A DNA stretch of 24,794 nt, from contig DAAJ01000102.1 in the NCBI GenBank assembly GCA_001701115.1, positions 38,776 to 63,569 of the forward strand, in the 5' to 3' direction. The notes beneath the pieces were generated by a model, which was not told the origin of the DNA, did not search any database, and was given only the letters and a program-made list of their open reading frames with translations. Origin of the DNA: Bacteroidales bacterium GP2 (GTDB lineage: Bacteria; Bacteroidota; Bacteroidia; Bacteroidales; Muribaculaceae). A program made the position numbers and the translations under genes. This document shows positions 8,280-15,852 of this stretch, one piece after another; position 1 is the first letter of the stretch, and each line of letters opens with the position of its first letter.

Positions 8280-9308
8280 ATGGAGCAACAGACAGAAATT
8301 TCCCAGCTTGGTGAGTTTGGACTTATAGACAGGCTTACAAAAGATCTGCCGAAAGTAAATTCATCTACAATCAAATCGGTTGGTGATGATGCCGCCGTGC
8401 TGGAATATCCGGACAGCGAGGTACTTGTTTCTACGGATATGCTGATAGAAGGAATCCATTTTGACCTCACATATATGCCGTTGAAGCATCTCGGATATAA
8501 ATCCGCAGTAGTTAATTTCTCAGACATATATGCGATGAATGGCACCCCGAGGCAAATTACTGTGTCTTTAGGAGTTTCAGCACGTTTCACAGTAGAGCAT
8601 ATCGAAGCTCTTTATGCCGGCATCCGCCTTGCTTGCGAGATATATGGCGTGGACCTTGTTGGAGGAGATACAACCGCTTCACGTTCAGGCTTGGTAATTT
8701 CGATTACATGCATCGGCGATGCGGCGAAAGGCACAGTTGTTGGAAGGGATGGAGCTAAGGATACGGATTTGATATGCGTGTCCGGCGACCTTGGCTCTGC
8801 GTATATGGGGCTCCAGTTGCTTGAGCGTGAAAAGGTCGCGTCTGCGGGACAAAAAGATTTTGTGCCTAAATTTGAAGGAAAGGAATACCTTGTGGAACGC
8901 CAGTTGAAGCCTGAAGCAAGAAAAGATATAATTGCAAAGCTGAAAGAGGAGGGGATTCAGCCCACCTCCATGATTGATGTAAGCGACGGGCTTTCATCGG
9001 AATTGCTTCATATCTGCAAGGCAAGCCACACCGGTTGCCGAATATACGAGGACAGGATTCCTATCGATTACCAGACTGCTGTAATGGCTGAAGAGTTAGG
9101 CATGAATCTTGTCACGGCGGCATTGAACGGCGGGGAAGACTATGAACTGCTGTTTACAGTGCCTTTGCATTTCCATGAAAAGATGGAAAAAATGGAAGGT
9201 GTGAAAGTAATAGGTCACATTACAAAGGAGGACCTTGGTTGCGCAATGATAACAAGAGACGGCAACGAGATTCCTTTGAAAGCACAAGGCTTTAACCATT
9301 TGAGTTGA
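8280..9308 (+). CDS. thiL: Thiamine-monophosphate kinase
   Basis: ThiL phosphorylates thiamine monophosphate with ATP to thiamine diphosphate, the active cofactor. The 342-residue protein shows the PurM/ThiL fold signatures: GEFGLIDRL at the N-terminus, SVGDDAAVL, the metal-binding VSTDMLIEGIHFD, the NFSDIYAMNG motif, GGDTTAS, and later DVSDGLSSEL and NGGEDYELLFTV. It starts 16 bases after pnp and closes the sppA operon. No TPP riboswitch is visible in front of it, so it is probably constitutive. Confidence 0.95.
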   Translation: MEQQTEISQLGEFGLIDRLTKDLPKVNSSTIKSVGDDAAVLEYPDSEVLVSTDMLIEGIHFDLTYMPLKHLGYKSAVVNFSDIYAMNGTPRQITVSLGVSARFTVEHIEALYAGIRLACEIYGVDLVGGDTTASRSGLVISITCIGDAAKGTVVGRDGAKDTDLICVSGDLGSAYMGLQLLEREKVASAGQKDFVPKFEGKEYLVERQLKPEARKDIIAKLKEEGIQPTSMIDVSDGLSSELLHICKASHTGCRIYEDRIPIDYQTAVMAEELGMNLVTAALNGGEDYELLFTVPLHFHEKMEKMEGVKVIGHITKEDLGCAMITRDGNEIPLKAQGFNHLS

Positions 9309-9356
9309 TTTTATCAATAAATGACGGATTCATGACAGAGATTCATCGTTATTGAG

Positions 9357-9364
9357 TAACTTTG
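9357..9364 (+). promoter_or_regulatory. -7 box of the nusB-yajC-ybbR-coaE operon
   Basis: TAACTTTG followed by CAC is a perfect TAnnTTTG box in the 151-base gap between thiL and nusB. No TTTG occurs 19-21 bases upstream, so only the -7 half is supported. The resulting leader would be about 90 bases, unusually long compared with the other promoters here. Confidence 0.55.
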
Positions 9365-9387
9365 CACAAAATTTGACACCGACAGCC

Positions 9388-9432
9388 CCGCAGAGGAGAG
9401 GCTTTGATTGCCCGACCTCCTATGAGTTGCGG
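9388..9432 (+). other. Structured leader hairpin upstream of nusB
   Basis: Nested complementary segments fold into one long imperfect stem-loop: CCGCA (9388-9392) with TGCGG (9428-9432), AGGAG (9394-9398) with CTCCT (9417-9421), and GGC (9400-9402) with GCC (9410-9412). It lies in the predicted 5' leader and ends 27 bases before the nusB ATG. No U-tract follows, so it is not a simple terminator. A regulatory role, such as nusB autocontrol, is only a guess. Confidence 0.4.
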
Positions 9433-9459
9433 AATCATTGAACCAAATTTAATAGCATT

Positions 9460-10890
9460 ATGATTAATCGCGTTTTGATACGAATAAAGGTAGTACAGTT
9501 GCTGTACTCATATCTCCTCACAAGAAGTGAATTCAAGATAGAGACCATGCCGGAATCTCCAACGCGCGATAAGCGTTTTGCTTACGCTATGTATCTTGAT
9601 ACTCTGCTATTTATAATGCAACTTAGTGGATTCAAGGTACAAGGGGCACAGAAATTGTCACCGCTCGAGTCCATAGGGGAAAACCGCTATCTCAATTCCA
9701 ACAAAATCATCCGCGCCCTTATGAGCGATGACCGTTTGCGCGGATTCATAGCCAAGGGCACACCCTCGATAGCGAATTTTGACAGCTGTGCGGCAGAAAT
9801 TTATAATAAAGTCATCAATTCTTCTGTGTATAGAAGCTATACACGGTTGAAGTCCAAGGATGTCAAGGATGACCTAAACTTCTGGACTGTAGTGCTTGCA
9901 ACTATTCTTGCAAAGGATGAGAATTTCATGGAATGTGCGCGAAAGAATCCTGAATTTACCCTTACAGGATTTGAACGTGGCATCCAGATGGCTGCTGATA
10001 CTCTTTCAAGCTACAGCGACACCCGCTCAACTCTCAATGAAGCGAGAAACTCACTCGACAAGTCATTGGATAAAGCGCATGAACTATATTTTGCGCTACT
10101 TCTTCTTCCAGGAGAAATTACCCGCATCCAGGCACAGAAACTTGATGCAGCAAAGCATAAATATCTACCCACTCCCGAAGATTTGAATCCCGAAACAAGG
10201 TTTGTGGATAATATTTTCCCGCGTCTTATCGAGGAAGCACCTGCCATGAAGGAATATCTTAAGAATAATCCTTTGGGCTGGGAGGATGACACGAACCTGA
10301 CAAAAAAACTCCTTGACCTTATCCTTGCTTCTGACATTTATAAGGAGTATATGGAAAAACCTTCGGTAACCCGTGCCGATGACTGCGATTTCTGGCGGTC
10401 AGTGTTTAAATCTATCATTCTTCCTTCTGACGAGCTCGCTGAGGTACTTGAGTCAAAGAGCGTTTTCTGGAATGATGACCTTGATATTATGGGTACTTTC
10501 GTGCTCAAGACAATCAAACGCATTGCCTCGTCTTCCAAAGAACCGGTTGAACTCCTCCCAAAATACAAAGATGAAGAGGATGCAAGGTTTGGAGCGGAGC
10601 TTTTCATGGATGCCGTCAAGAATCTTGATGAATACCGCTCCTATATCGACCGTTTCATCAACTCCAACCAGTGGGATCCGGAACGACTCGCATTCATGGA
10701 CGGTGTTATAATGATTACAGCAATTGCCGAACTCCTGAATTTCCCCGCAATTCCTATTGCGGTGACTCTAAACGAGTATATTGAAATTGCCAACTCTTAT
10801 AGCACTCCACGCAGCGGACAGTTCATCAACGGAATCCTCTACTCCGTAATCAACTATCTGCGCCAGGAAGGCAAACTTCACAAGCAATAA
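9460..10890 (+). CDS. nusB: NusB-family antitermination factor with internal duplication
   Basis: NusB joins the antitermination complex on rRNA transcripts with NusE/S10. The 476-residue protein begins with the family helix (MINRVLIRIKVVQLLYSYLL) and ends with the conserved NusB core (residues 373-466: WDPERLAFMDGVIM, LLNFPAIPIAVTLNEYIEIA, STPRSGQFINGIL). Bacteroidetes NusB carries an extra helical region between these parts and, as I recall, totals about 305 residues. Here that region occurs twice in tandem, at a constant offset of 170 residues (VYRSY 123-127 against IYKEY 293-297; DDLNFW 137-142 against DDCDFW 307-312), which accounts for the whole excess length. The second copy keeps the family motifs (LNPETRFVDN, VFWNDD); the first has drifted. 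It leads an operon with yajC, ybbR and coaE. Confidence 0.88.
   Translation: MINRVLIRIKVVQLLYSYLLTRSEFKIETMPESPTRDKRFAYAMYLDTLLFIMQLSGFKVQGAQKLSPLESIGENRYLNSNKIIRALMSDDRLRGFIAKGTPSIANFDSCAAEIYNKVINSSVYRSYTRLKSKDVKDDLNFWTVVLATILAKDENFMECARKNPEFTLTGFERGIQMAADTLSSYSDTRSTLNEARNSLDKSLDKAHELYFALLLLPGEITRIQAQKLDAAKHKYLPTPEDLNPETRFVDNIFPRLIEEAPAMKEYLKNNPLGWEDDTNLTKKLLDLILASDIYKEYMEKPSVTRADDCDFWRSVFKSIILPSDELAEVLESKSVFWNDDLDIMGTFVLKTIKRIASSSKEPVELLPKYKDEEDARFGAELFMDAVKNLDEYRSYIDRFINSNQWDPERLAFMDGVIMITAIAELLNFPAIPIAVTLNEYIEIANSYSTPRSGQFINGILYSVINYLRQEGKLHKQ
9568..10518 (+). repeat. Diverged tandem duplication inside nusB (protein level)
   Basis: Copy 1 covers residues 37-182 (9568-10005) and copy 2 residues 203-353 (10066-10518). 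From about residue 76 on they align without gaps at an offset of 170. Matches include RYL against RFV, VINSSVYRSY against ILASDIYKEY, DDLNFW against DDCDFW, and ILAKDENF against IILPSDEL. AQKL occurs in both near the start of each copy, offset 162. No obvious nucleotide identity remains, so the duplication is old. Confidence 0.75.
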
Positions 10891-10920
10891 TTATATTTTT
10901 AACCATTAATACTTATACAG

Positions 10921-11253
10921 ATGATTAACAACCTCATCCTCCTTCAGGATAATGCCGGCGGAGCAATGAACCTCATCATGATTGTGGTTCTTATCGTGAT
11001 TTTCTATTTCTTCATGATTCGTCCCCAGCAGAAAAAACAGAAAGAAATCCGCAAGTTCCGTGAAAATATTTCTGAAGGCGATACTATTGTTACAGCCGGC
11101 GGAATCTACGGCAAAGTTCGCCGCATCAAAGAAACAACTGTTTTGATTGAAATTGCAAAAGGTATTGAAATCAGAGTCGACAAAGGTTCTGTTTATCCTT
11201 CTGCTGCTGATGTTGCGAATGACAACACCAACAAAATCGAAGACGCTAAATAA
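10921..11253 (+). CDS. yajC: Preprotein translocase accessory subunit YajC
   Basis: A small inner-membrane protein that associates with SecDF at the Sec translocon. It has 110 residues with a single membrane span (LIMIVVLIVIFYFFMI, about residues 18-34). The classic RPQQKKQKE positive patch comes directly after, then a cytoplasmic domain (GDTIVTAGGIYGKV). The length and layout are standard. It begins 30 bases after nusB in the same operon. Confidence 0.95.
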   Translation: MINNLILLQDNAGGAMNLIMIVVLIVIFYFFMIRPQQKKQKEIRKFRENISEGDTIVTAGGIYGKVRRIKETTVLIEIAKGIEIRVDKGSVYPSAADVANDNTNKIEDAK

Positions 11254-11288
11254 TTTAGCTATATCTGAGCAATAATCACGCTTGCACC

Positions 11289-12275
11289 ATGATTGGAGAA
11301 CGCATCCGGCAAATAAAAGAGAGATTGGAGAATGCATTGCATTCTGCAAGAGGCAAGGATGTTGTTCTCTACCTCATGTGTGTGTGCGTTGCTTTTATTT
11401 TCTGGGTCCTGCTTTCTCTTGATTCAGAGGTTCAGCGTGACTATGAGGTGCCATTTGAGATAGTAGATGTGCCGGATAGTGTTACGATGATAGGTAACAT
11501 ACCTAATCATCTTGGAGTTTCGGTGCAGGGCAAAGGTTCCCAGTTCATCAGGTATTCATGGGGCAAACTTGCTCCGGTGAAAATTCCTTTTTCGGATAAC
11601 GTTTCCGAAAAAAACATATTTTCTCTCTCTAAACTGAAGATTGACAGTAGGCTAAGGGATTATTTCGGTGGAAGCGTACAGATTACCTCCGTGCGCCCCG
11701 ACACAATTAGAGTGCCGTTCACCACAGCTTCCGGAGTATCTTTGCCAATAGTAATCAAAGCGGATATACATCCGAGCCTCCAGAGTATTGTTAGCGGTAA
11801 AATCAAAGCGAATTATGATTCTGTGAAGGTTTACGGCGTAAACGGTGTGCCTCATTCATTAAGGTATGTTGAGACAGAACATTTCAGTCGGTCCGGTTTG
11901 AGCGATACCACAATTGTAGAAGTGCGCATAGTTCCTGTTCCTGGACTCAGGATAATTCCTGACAAAATCAGAGTTACCATTCCGGTAGAGCCGCTGATTC
12001 TTAAAACCCGTTCTGTAATGGTGGAGCGAACAGGCTTGCCACGTAACATCGGTCTGATTACTTTCCCGGCAAGGGTAGAAGTGAAATACCTTGTGCCGAT
12101 GAGCGAATACAACAAGGATTTCCCGATTACCGCTTTTGTGGACTACTCTGATATAAATTTGTCTACGCAGAAGGCAAAAGTCAACCTTTCAGGACTTCCG
12201 GCACAATGCCAGAATGTTTCCATTGTTCCTGACAGTGTGGAATATATCCTTGAAAGAATAAATCATCACGATTAA
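11289..12275 (+). CDS. YbbR-like (CdaR-type) membrane-anchored protein
   Basis: A 328-residue protein with one N-terminal membrane span (about residues 25-44, VVLYLMCVCVAFIFWVLLSL) and a large extracytoplasmic part made of YbbR-type beta domains (for example VPFEIVDVPDSVTMIGNIP, ITSVRPDTIRVPF, VPIVPG-like segments). In Firmicutes YbbR/CdaR regulates the diadenylate cyclase CdaA, but no cyclase gene lies here, so that role cannot be carried over. Its stop overlaps the coaE start (TAATG), which indicates translational coupling. The order yajC-ybbR-coaE is familiar in Bacteroidetes. The biochemical role is unknown. Confidence 0.85.
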   Translation: MIGERIRQIKERLENALHSARGKDVVLYLMCVCVAFIFWVLLSLDSEVQRDYEVPFEIVDVPDSVTMIGNIPNHLGVSVQGKGSQFIRYSWGKLAPVKIPFSDNVSEKNIFSLSKLKIDSRLRDYFGGSVQITSVRPDTIRVPFTTASGVSLPIVIKADIHPSLQSIVSGKIKANYDSVKVYGVNGVPHSLRYVETEHFSRSGLSDTTIVEVRIVPVPGLRIIPDKIRVTIPVEPLILKTRSVMVERTGLPRNIGLITFPARVEVKYLVPMSEYNKDFPITAFVDYSDINLSTQKAKVNLSGLPAQCQNVSIVPDSVEYILERINHHD

Positions 12276-12853
12276 TGAGTCTTATTGCAATTACCGGAGG
12301 CATTGGCAGCGGCAAAAGTGTGGTCGCGAAGATTCTCCTGGCTATGGGATATCCGGTGTATGACTGTGATTCCAAGGCTAAAAGCATAATGGATTGCAGT
12401 GAAGAGATAAAGACTTTTATTTCTGAGAAAATTTGCTCTGATGCAATAAGGAATGACAGTAGCATAGACAGGACGGTTCTTGCCGAAGCTGTATTTGGCT
12501 CACCAGAAAAACTTGCATCACTCAATTCTATAGTGCATGAGGCTGTGAGGTGCGATTTGTCCCGTTGGAGTGCTTCCAAAGATACTGCATTTGTGGAAAC
12601 AGCTATCCTTTACCAAAGTGGGCTTGACCGGATGGTAGATTGTGTGTGGGAAGTTGTTGCCCCTAAGGAGATAAGGATTGAAAGGGTTATAGCAAGAAGC
12701 AATCTCACAGCTCGCCAGGTGGAGGATAGAATAAAATCGCAGGACAGCTATGTTATTGAAAACAGCCATCCTGCGACTATGTTTATTGACAATGACGGTT
12801 TTATACCAGTCCTGCCGAGGGTTCTTGAACTTCTGGGCTATCTTGGAAAGTAA
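12275..12853 (+). CDS. coaE: Dephospho-CoA kinase
   Basis: CoaE phosphorylates the 3' hydroxyl of dephospho-CoA with ATP, the last step of coenzyme A synthesis. The 192-residue protein starts with the P-loop ITGGIGSGKS (residues 6-15), followed by YPVYDCDSKAK (the substrate-binding DxD-type region), the lid-region EVVAPKEIRIERVIARS and the RQVEDRIKSQ segment. The ATG overlaps the ybbR stop by one base. The last 53 bases overlap the convergent nitrilase gene. The enzyme appears complete. Confidence 0.95.
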   Translation: MSLIAITGGIGSGKSVVAKILLAMGYPVYDCDSKAKSIMDCSEEIKTFISEKICSDAIRNDSSIDRTVLAEAVFGSPEKLASLNSIVHEAVRCDLSRWSASKDTAFVETAILYQSGLDRMVDCVWEVVAPKEIRIERVIARSNLTARQVEDRIKSQDSYVIENSHPATMFIDNDGFIPVLPRVLELLGYLGK

Positions 12854-13640
12854 AATAGTCGGCATCACGCCAAGGGCTGAATTTATTCCGGTCCGCGTTC
12901 ATCTTCTCAGCATTTAATACGCAATATATAATTCCGTTGTCAAGGCGCATTGCTATATCCTTGCCCCAATAATTGAAAGCAAAGGAATCAGTTATTGCAT
13001 ATTCCCCGTATTCATCTTTGCCGCTTCGGTTGCACCCGATAACATACGCCTGGTTTTCAATAGCACGGGCAATCAGCAGATGTTCCCAAGCAAATGCCCT
13101 TGAATGTGCCCAGTTTGCAGGAACAACAAGTACATCATATTTCAGCTTGTGGTTTCGTAGCCATGCAGGGAAGCGTACATCGTAGCATATCGCGGGCATG
13201 ATTTTCCATCCCTTCATATTTATGACCGGAGGCATTGAGGTTCCGGCATTGAAAACCTTTTGCTCGCCACCCATTGTAAACAGGTGATGCTTGTCATAAA
13301 AACCGATATTGCCATCGGGTTGAATGAGGAAAGCCCGATTGACTATTCGGCTTCCATCACGGCAAATGAAGCTGCCGCATATAGCCGTATCATAGCTTTC
13401 AGAATATTCTTTGATTATGTTGATGGTTTCACCGTCTGCGGGTTCCGCGAGGGGAGCCATAATCCCGGCATCGGCAACATAACCGGTTGAAAACAATTCC
13501 GGTAAAACAAGCAAATCAACATCCGGCTCCAAAGACTCCAGTATATCTTTCACCTGTGCCAGGTTTCCTGGTATATCCTTGAATTTTATATCAATCGGAG
13601 CTATCGCAATTTTCAGTTCAGTTTTGATATCCGTATTCAT
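12801..13640 (-). CDS. Nit2/YafV-like omega-amidase (nitrilase superfamily)
   Basis: A carbon-nitrogen hydrolase of 279 residues. The triad is Glu48 (VLPELFSTGY), Lys117 (FYDKHHLF) and Cys152 (ICYDVRFPAWLRN). YDVRFP and HHLFTMGGE resemble the omega-amidases Nit2/YafV, which deaminate alpha-ketoglutaramate or ketosuccinamate in methionine salvage and metabolite repair. Substrate choice is inferred from family resemblance only. The ATG at 13640 overlaps the upstream acyltransferase stop (ATGA). The C-terminal tail (about 17 residues) is encoded in the 53-base antisense overlap with coaE and is longer than I would expect for the family. Confidence 0.88.
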   Translation of the reverse strand: MNTDIKTELKIAIAPIDIKFKDIPGNLAQVKDILESLEPDVDLLVLPELFSTGYVADAGIMAPLAEPADGETINIIKEYSESYDTAICGSFICRDGSRIVNRAFLIQPDGNIGFYDKHHLFTMGGEQKVFNAGTSMPPVINMKGWKIMPAICYDVRFPAWLRNHKLKYDVLVVPANWAHSRAFAWEHLLIARAIENQAYVIGCNRSGKDEYGEYAITDSFAFNYWGKDIAMRLDNGIIYCVLNAEKMNADRNKFSPWRDADYFTFQDSPEVQEPSAGLV

Positions 13641-14176
13641 TCTGCAGAAAACTTTTCAGGATAACGACCGGCAAACGGACGGTAATAATCTTTAATCGCC
13701 CTCATATCCTTTTCGATATCTCCGGTTGGTTTGAATGTTTCCTCGATGATTATATCCTTGGTAGAGTAGTCAATTGCTCCAAGCACAATGGGAATATGCG
13801 CTCCATAGGCGATATGGAGGAAACCGTAGCGCCATTTGTCCGTTTTGCTGCGAGTCCCCTCCGGAGTGATGGCAAGCGAAAGCTTTTGTGAATCATTATA
13901 CTTCTCAATAATAGTGTCCACAAGTGACCCGCCTCTCTTTTTAGGGACAGGAATACCGCCAATAGCTTTGAAAATAAAGCCCAGGGGGAAGAAAAACCAA
14001 GCCTCTTTCATAAGAAAACCCGCTTTACGCCCCACTGAGGCATAAGCGAGTTTGCCGAGCACAAAATCCCAGTTGGATGTGTGCGGAGCAACGCATATAA
14101 TACATTTAGGATAGTCGGGCACGGTTATGTTAACCTTCCACCCGGCTATCTTAAGTATAAGTCCTGCTAAATTCAT
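13637..14176 (-). CDS. PlsC-like 1-acylglycerol-phosphate acyltransferase
   Basis: A short (179 residues) member of the glycerolipid acyltransferase family that likely moves a fatty acyl group onto a lysophosphatidate or similar lipid at the inner membrane. The catalytic HX4D motif is HTSNWD (His32, Asp37). The second motif PEGTRS is at residues 105-110, and GGIPVPKKRGGS carries the middle motif. It lacks a clear long membrane segment beyond the hydrophobic FFFPLGFIF stretch. It is 11 bases after the small upstream protein and coupled to the downstream hydrolase. The exact acceptor lipid cannot be read from the sequence. Confidence 0.88.
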   Translation of the reverse strand: MNLAGLILKIAGWKVNITVPDYPKCIICVAPHTSNWDFVLGKLAYASVGRKAGFLMKEAWFFFPLGFIFKAIGGIPVPKKRGGSLVDTIIEKYNDSQKLSLAITPEGTRSKTDKWRYGFLHIAYGAHIPIVLGAIDYSTKDIIIEETFKPTGDIEKDMRAIKDYYRPFAGRYPEKFSAE

Positions 14177-14187
14177 CTTTCAGTGTC

Positions 14188-14523
14188 TCAGTCCTCTTTT
14201 TTGGGGAGAGCACTGTTCATTTTGTTGACAATTTCCTGGAGCCCCTTGCTGAATTCGTTGCGGATAGAGGCAAATGCCTTGTTGACAAATTCTTTCTTAG
14301 CCTCTTTGTAAGCATGAGCTGATTCAAAATCCTTAGGCACTTTGTCGAAGTTGACATTGACCTTTGAAAGGGACGCTTCCTGAAGGGCGGCTATTTCGCG
14401 GAGCGCTTCATTCATTGCCTCACGGTTTACACCGTCAATGAGATATTTTGCAAGTGCACATTCAGCGGCAATGTCACCGCATATATAACGAATCTGTTTT
14501 TTAAGTTGTCTTTTGTTTGCCAT
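14188..14523 (-). CDS. Conserved small helical protein of unknown function
   Basis: A 111-residue, charged, probably all-helical cytoplasmic protein (MANKRQLKKQIRYICGDI, then long Lys/Glu-rich helices and a KKED tail). It has no signal peptide or membrane segment. I recall related short proteins starting MANxxxLKK in other Bacteroidales but know no function. It lies between the ThrC-like gene (11 bases) and the acyltransferase (11 bases), so it is co-transcribed. There are no recognisable catalytic motifs; CGD near residue 15 is the only Cys. Confidence 0.72.
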   Translation of the reverse strand: MANKRQLKKQIRYICGDIAAECALAKYLIDGVNREAMNEALREIAALQEASLSKVNVNFDKVPKDFESAHAYKEAKKEFVNKAFASIRNEFSKGLQEIVNKMNSALPKKED

Positions 14524-14534
14524 AATATAAAAAT

Positions 14535-15782
14535 TTAGTAGTTGTATTCAGGGTCAATAATGCGTCTGAGCGCGCGGTAAGTAGGAGCTATGGAATCGTG
14601 GCGCGTATGCTGCTGCAACTGCCCGGTTTTTTGATTCGGGTCAATTGTGGCAATAAATGTGCCGTACTCACTCTGTTTTAATCCGTTTATAAGAGCGTAG
14701 GCACTTACGCATGTATGGGGGTCTGCCGCATAGCCGTACTTGTCATGAAGCAAGTGTTTTGCCGAAACGATGTCATCATTTGTCACTGTCACTGCATCCA
14801 CGGCAACATTACTTGATTTCATAAGTTCTTCAACTCTTGCGATATTCATAGGAGTGGCGATATCAAGTGCCGGAGCAAGTGACTCCACAACCTGTGCCGG
14901 GGTGAAAGTCCCGGTATTCAGGAATGTCGTGATAGCGGGGTTTGTAGATGCGGCAATAATGCGTTTAACCGGCAATCCCATCTGCACCGCGATAAGCGCG
15001 GCAGAAAGGTTTGCAAGGTTAGCGCATGGCACAGAAATGACCACATTGTCAGCATCCGCGCCGTTTTGAACCATTTTTGCCCACATATAGAAATATTGGA
15101 TTACTGTAGGCAAAAGGCGAGCTATGTTGATAGAATTTGCCGAAGCGAGTTTCACTTTTCCACGTAGTGATTCATCCACAAGGGTCGTACGAATCATAGC
15201 AAGGCAGTCATCCAACGAGCCTCTGACCTCTACCGGTATGATATTCCTGCCAAGTTTAAGGATTTTCTCACGGGTTTCCTGAGAAATTTTTCCTTTTGGG
15301 AAAACCACAAGCACCCTGAAATTACCGGATTGTGAAAACGCATCTGCTATCGCTACGCCGCTGTCGGACGAAACGGAAGCTATAACAGTTACAGGCTCAT
15401 CCTCCTTGCGGGTCAACAAAAGGTCAAAGAATTTCACCATAAACCTCACTCCCAAATCCTTAGATGAACCTGTGGGACCATGGAAAAGCTCAGTAGCAAA
15501 TAAATTGCTATCTCCAAGGCGGCACACCGGTACCGGATATGTCAGGACGGATGATATCGTGTTTTTTATCTGCTCTGATGAAATATCATTTCCTATGAGT
15601 GTGGATAAAACAATATAGGCTATGTCGCTGAGAGACATTTCCGGCATATTACGGAAAAAAGCGGCAGGGACCTGTGGTATATCAGCAGGCACGAATAAAC
15701 CGCCGTCAGGAGAAATCCCTTCCCTCACAGCCTCTTTAAATGATGACTTACTTGAGCTATTACCAGTGCTGTAGTAATGCAT
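14535..15782 (-). CDS. Threonine-synthase homologue with altered active site
   Basis: It has full-length similarity (415 residues) to threonine synthase, the PLP enzyme that makes threonine from O-phosphohomoserine. The scaffold is clear: HYYST start, ELFHGPT, SANSINIARLLP, MGLPVKRIIAAS, YGYAADPH. Lys108 (SSKDLG) matches the PLP lysine. However, the usual AFKD is SSKD, ATSGDTG is SVSSDSG (136-142), the phosphate-binding PSGNFG is PCANLA (252-257), NAMD is PALD, and AHPAKF is DPNQK (381-385). Nearly every catalytic motif has changed while the frame stays intact. It may be a neofunctionalised enzyme or a pseudoenzyme. The ATG at 15782 is favoured over a GTG at 15803, which would fall inside the promoter box. 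A normal thrC probably exists elsewhere. Confidence 0.8.
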   Translation of the reverse strand: MHYYSTGNSSSKSSFKEAVREGISPDGGLFVPADIPQVPAAFFRNMPEMSLSDIAYIVLSTLIGNDISSEQIKNTISSVLTYPVPVCRLGDSNLFATELFHGPTGSSKDLGVRFMVKFFDLLLTRKEDEPVTVIASVSSDSGVAIADAFSQSGNFRVLVVFPKGKISQETREKILKLGRNIIPVEVRGSLDDCLAMIRTTLVDESLRGKVKLASANSINIARLLPTVIQYFYMWAKMVQNGADADNVVISVPCANLANLSAALIAVQMGLPVKRIIAASTNPAITTFLNTGTFTPAQVVESLAPALDIATPMNIARVEELMKSSNVAVDAVTVTNDDIVSAKHLLHDKYGYAADPHTCVSAYALINGLKQSEYGTFIATIDPNQKTGQLQQHTRHDSIAPTYRALRRIIDPEYNY

Positions 15783-15802
15783 TATCGTTTCGGTTATTTT
15801 CA

Positions 15803-15810
15803 CAAAGATA
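15803..15810 (-). promoter_or_regulatory. -7 box upstream of the ThrC-like gene
   Basis: Read on the minus strand this is TATCTTTG, a perfect TAnnTTTG. The start codon at 15782 would be only about 15-18 bases from the transcript start. No matching -33 TTTG is found at 19-21 bases. It suggests the thrC-like operon can be transcribed separately from the MATE gene 70 bases upstream. Confidence 0.5.
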
Positions 15811-15852
15811 ACACATTTTACTCAGCTCCGCGCTTATTTGATTTTATTTAAC

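Noticed and set aside
9315..9354. Imperfect inverted repeat (CAATAAATGA with TCAT-cg-TTATTG) after thiL
   Set aside because: It is AT-rich, has an internal bulge, a long loop and no U-tract. It is too weak to call a terminator or an operator.
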